Positions 29,493-29,762 of a stretch of 29,762 nt of DNA are shown in pieces; the first letter of the stretch is position 1, and the number at the start of each line of letters is the position of its first letter. Below the pieces are notes generated by a model. The model worked only from the letters and a program-made list of their open reading frames with translations, searched no databases and was not told where the DNA came from. This stretch comes from UBA11400 sp964550435 (GTDB lineage: Bacteria > Bacteroidota > Rhodothermia > Balneolales > HLUCCA01), in assembly GCA_964550435.1 (NCBI GenBank), contig CAZJZI010000034.1, positions 1 through 29,762 of the forward strand. Reading direction: 5' to 3'. Position numbers and translations under genes: made by a program.

Positions 29493-29762
29493 TTAGTATC
29501 TACGGTCGTTTCTTGGACGTCCTCCACCTTGTGGACGCTCCTGACGTGGTTTAGCTTCATTCACTACTAGTGAACGTCCGCCATACTCAGTCCCGTCTGT
29601 CGCTTCGATCGCAGCAAGAGCTTCGTCGTCGTTCGCCATTTCCACAAAACCAAAACCACGGGAACGACCAGTAGCTCTGTCGGTGATGACTGAAGTGCGA
29701 GTCACTTCACCGTATTGTGAAAACCATTCTTTAAGTCCTTGCTCGTCAGTGGAGTAAGGCAA
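29493..29762 (-). CDS. RRM RNA-binding protein (5' end cut by window edge)
   Basis: This is a single RNA-recognition-motif protein with a short glycine/arginine-rich tail. Visible are the end of RNP2 (LPYSTDEQGLKEWFSQYGEV), RNP1 as RSRGFGFVEM, and the tail RQERPQGGGRPRNDRRY. The first visible codon, TTG at the window end, is almost certainly an internal leucine of the usual YVGNLPY strand, so roughly six to eight N-terminal residues lie outside the window. Such small RRM proteins are common in Bacteroidota and cyanobacteria and are often cold- or stress-induced. The stop lies 29 bases from the bidirectional terminator. Confidence 0.93.
   Translation of the reverse strand: MPYSTDEQGLKEWFSQYGEVTRTSVITDRATGRSRGFGFVEMANDDEALAAIEATDGTEYGGRSLVVNEAKPRQERPQGGGRPRNDRRY

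Overview
This window looks like a chromosomal segment from a free-living member of the Bacteroidota/FCB group, possibly near Balneolia or Rhodothermia; that placement is inference. It has moderate GC content, tightly packed short operons, an Omp85 outer-membrane protein, two lipoproteins, and a carotenoid desaturase. Upstream of several genes sits the octamer TAnnTTTG, the known -7 element of Bacteroidota housekeeping promoters. I see no phage, IS element, integrase, CRISPR array or resistance island. Most of the window is core genome.

Layout. (1) 1-5582, minus strand: a translation cluster, tRNA-Val(GAC) > thrS > infC > rpmI > rplT > pheS > pheT (pheT runs off the left edge). Intrinsic terminators after the tRNA, after infC and after rplT divide it into units. 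infC has no ATG, GTG or TTG at the proper place and must use ATT (or ATC), as in E. coli. (2) 5711-7381, plus: promoter, nusB, ychF, terminator. (3) 7360-11216, minus: deoC, an active aldehyde dehydrogenase, a short ALDH-like pseudoenzyme and a SPOR lipoprotein. deoC plus ALDH fits deoxyribose-phosphate breakdown to acetaldehyde and then acetate. (4) 11217-11754: a small YciI gene flanked on both sides by low-complexity inverted-repeat elements. (5) 11755-15014, minus: GT2 glycosyltransferase, divergent SDR, then a haem-b-like membrane protein, a SemiSWEET transporter and a zinc-ribbon methyltransferase (the last two overlap by ATGA). (6) 15071-19752: a metallophosphoesterase (plus), a GltS-type symporter and a two-part acyltransferase (minus), and a divergent CrtI-type desaturase (plus). 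(7) 19753-24404, minus: DUF2795-like protein; then Omp85/TamA-like protein, cyclic-nucleotide-binding-domain protein and RlmD. (8) 24512-29466, plus: tatA, gatA, SDR, M28 peptidase/glutaminyl cyclase, prmA and a half-length Ppx/GppA-like protein, closed by a strong bidirectional terminator. (9) 29493-29762, minus: a partial RRM RNA-binding protein.

The least ordinary content is non-coding. Three intergenic elements (about 2747-2915, 11271-11342, 11643-11738) are each built from a different short word family (GTAAAC/GGAAAA, GTAGTGGG/GGGAGT, GGGTTATG). Each folds back on itself. The third has a REPIN-like architecture: two inverted copies of flank-hairpin-flank. Other points of interest are the infC start codon, the terminator placed immediately before the pheS ribosome-binding site, the ALDH pseudoenzyme, an SDR without the YxxxK motif, the acyltransferase fused to an unrecognised C-terminal domain, and the truncated Ppx/GppA-like protein whose C-terminus is encoded by a terminator hairpin. 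I did not find a complete new multi-gene system; the repeat elements are the best candidate for something undescribed.
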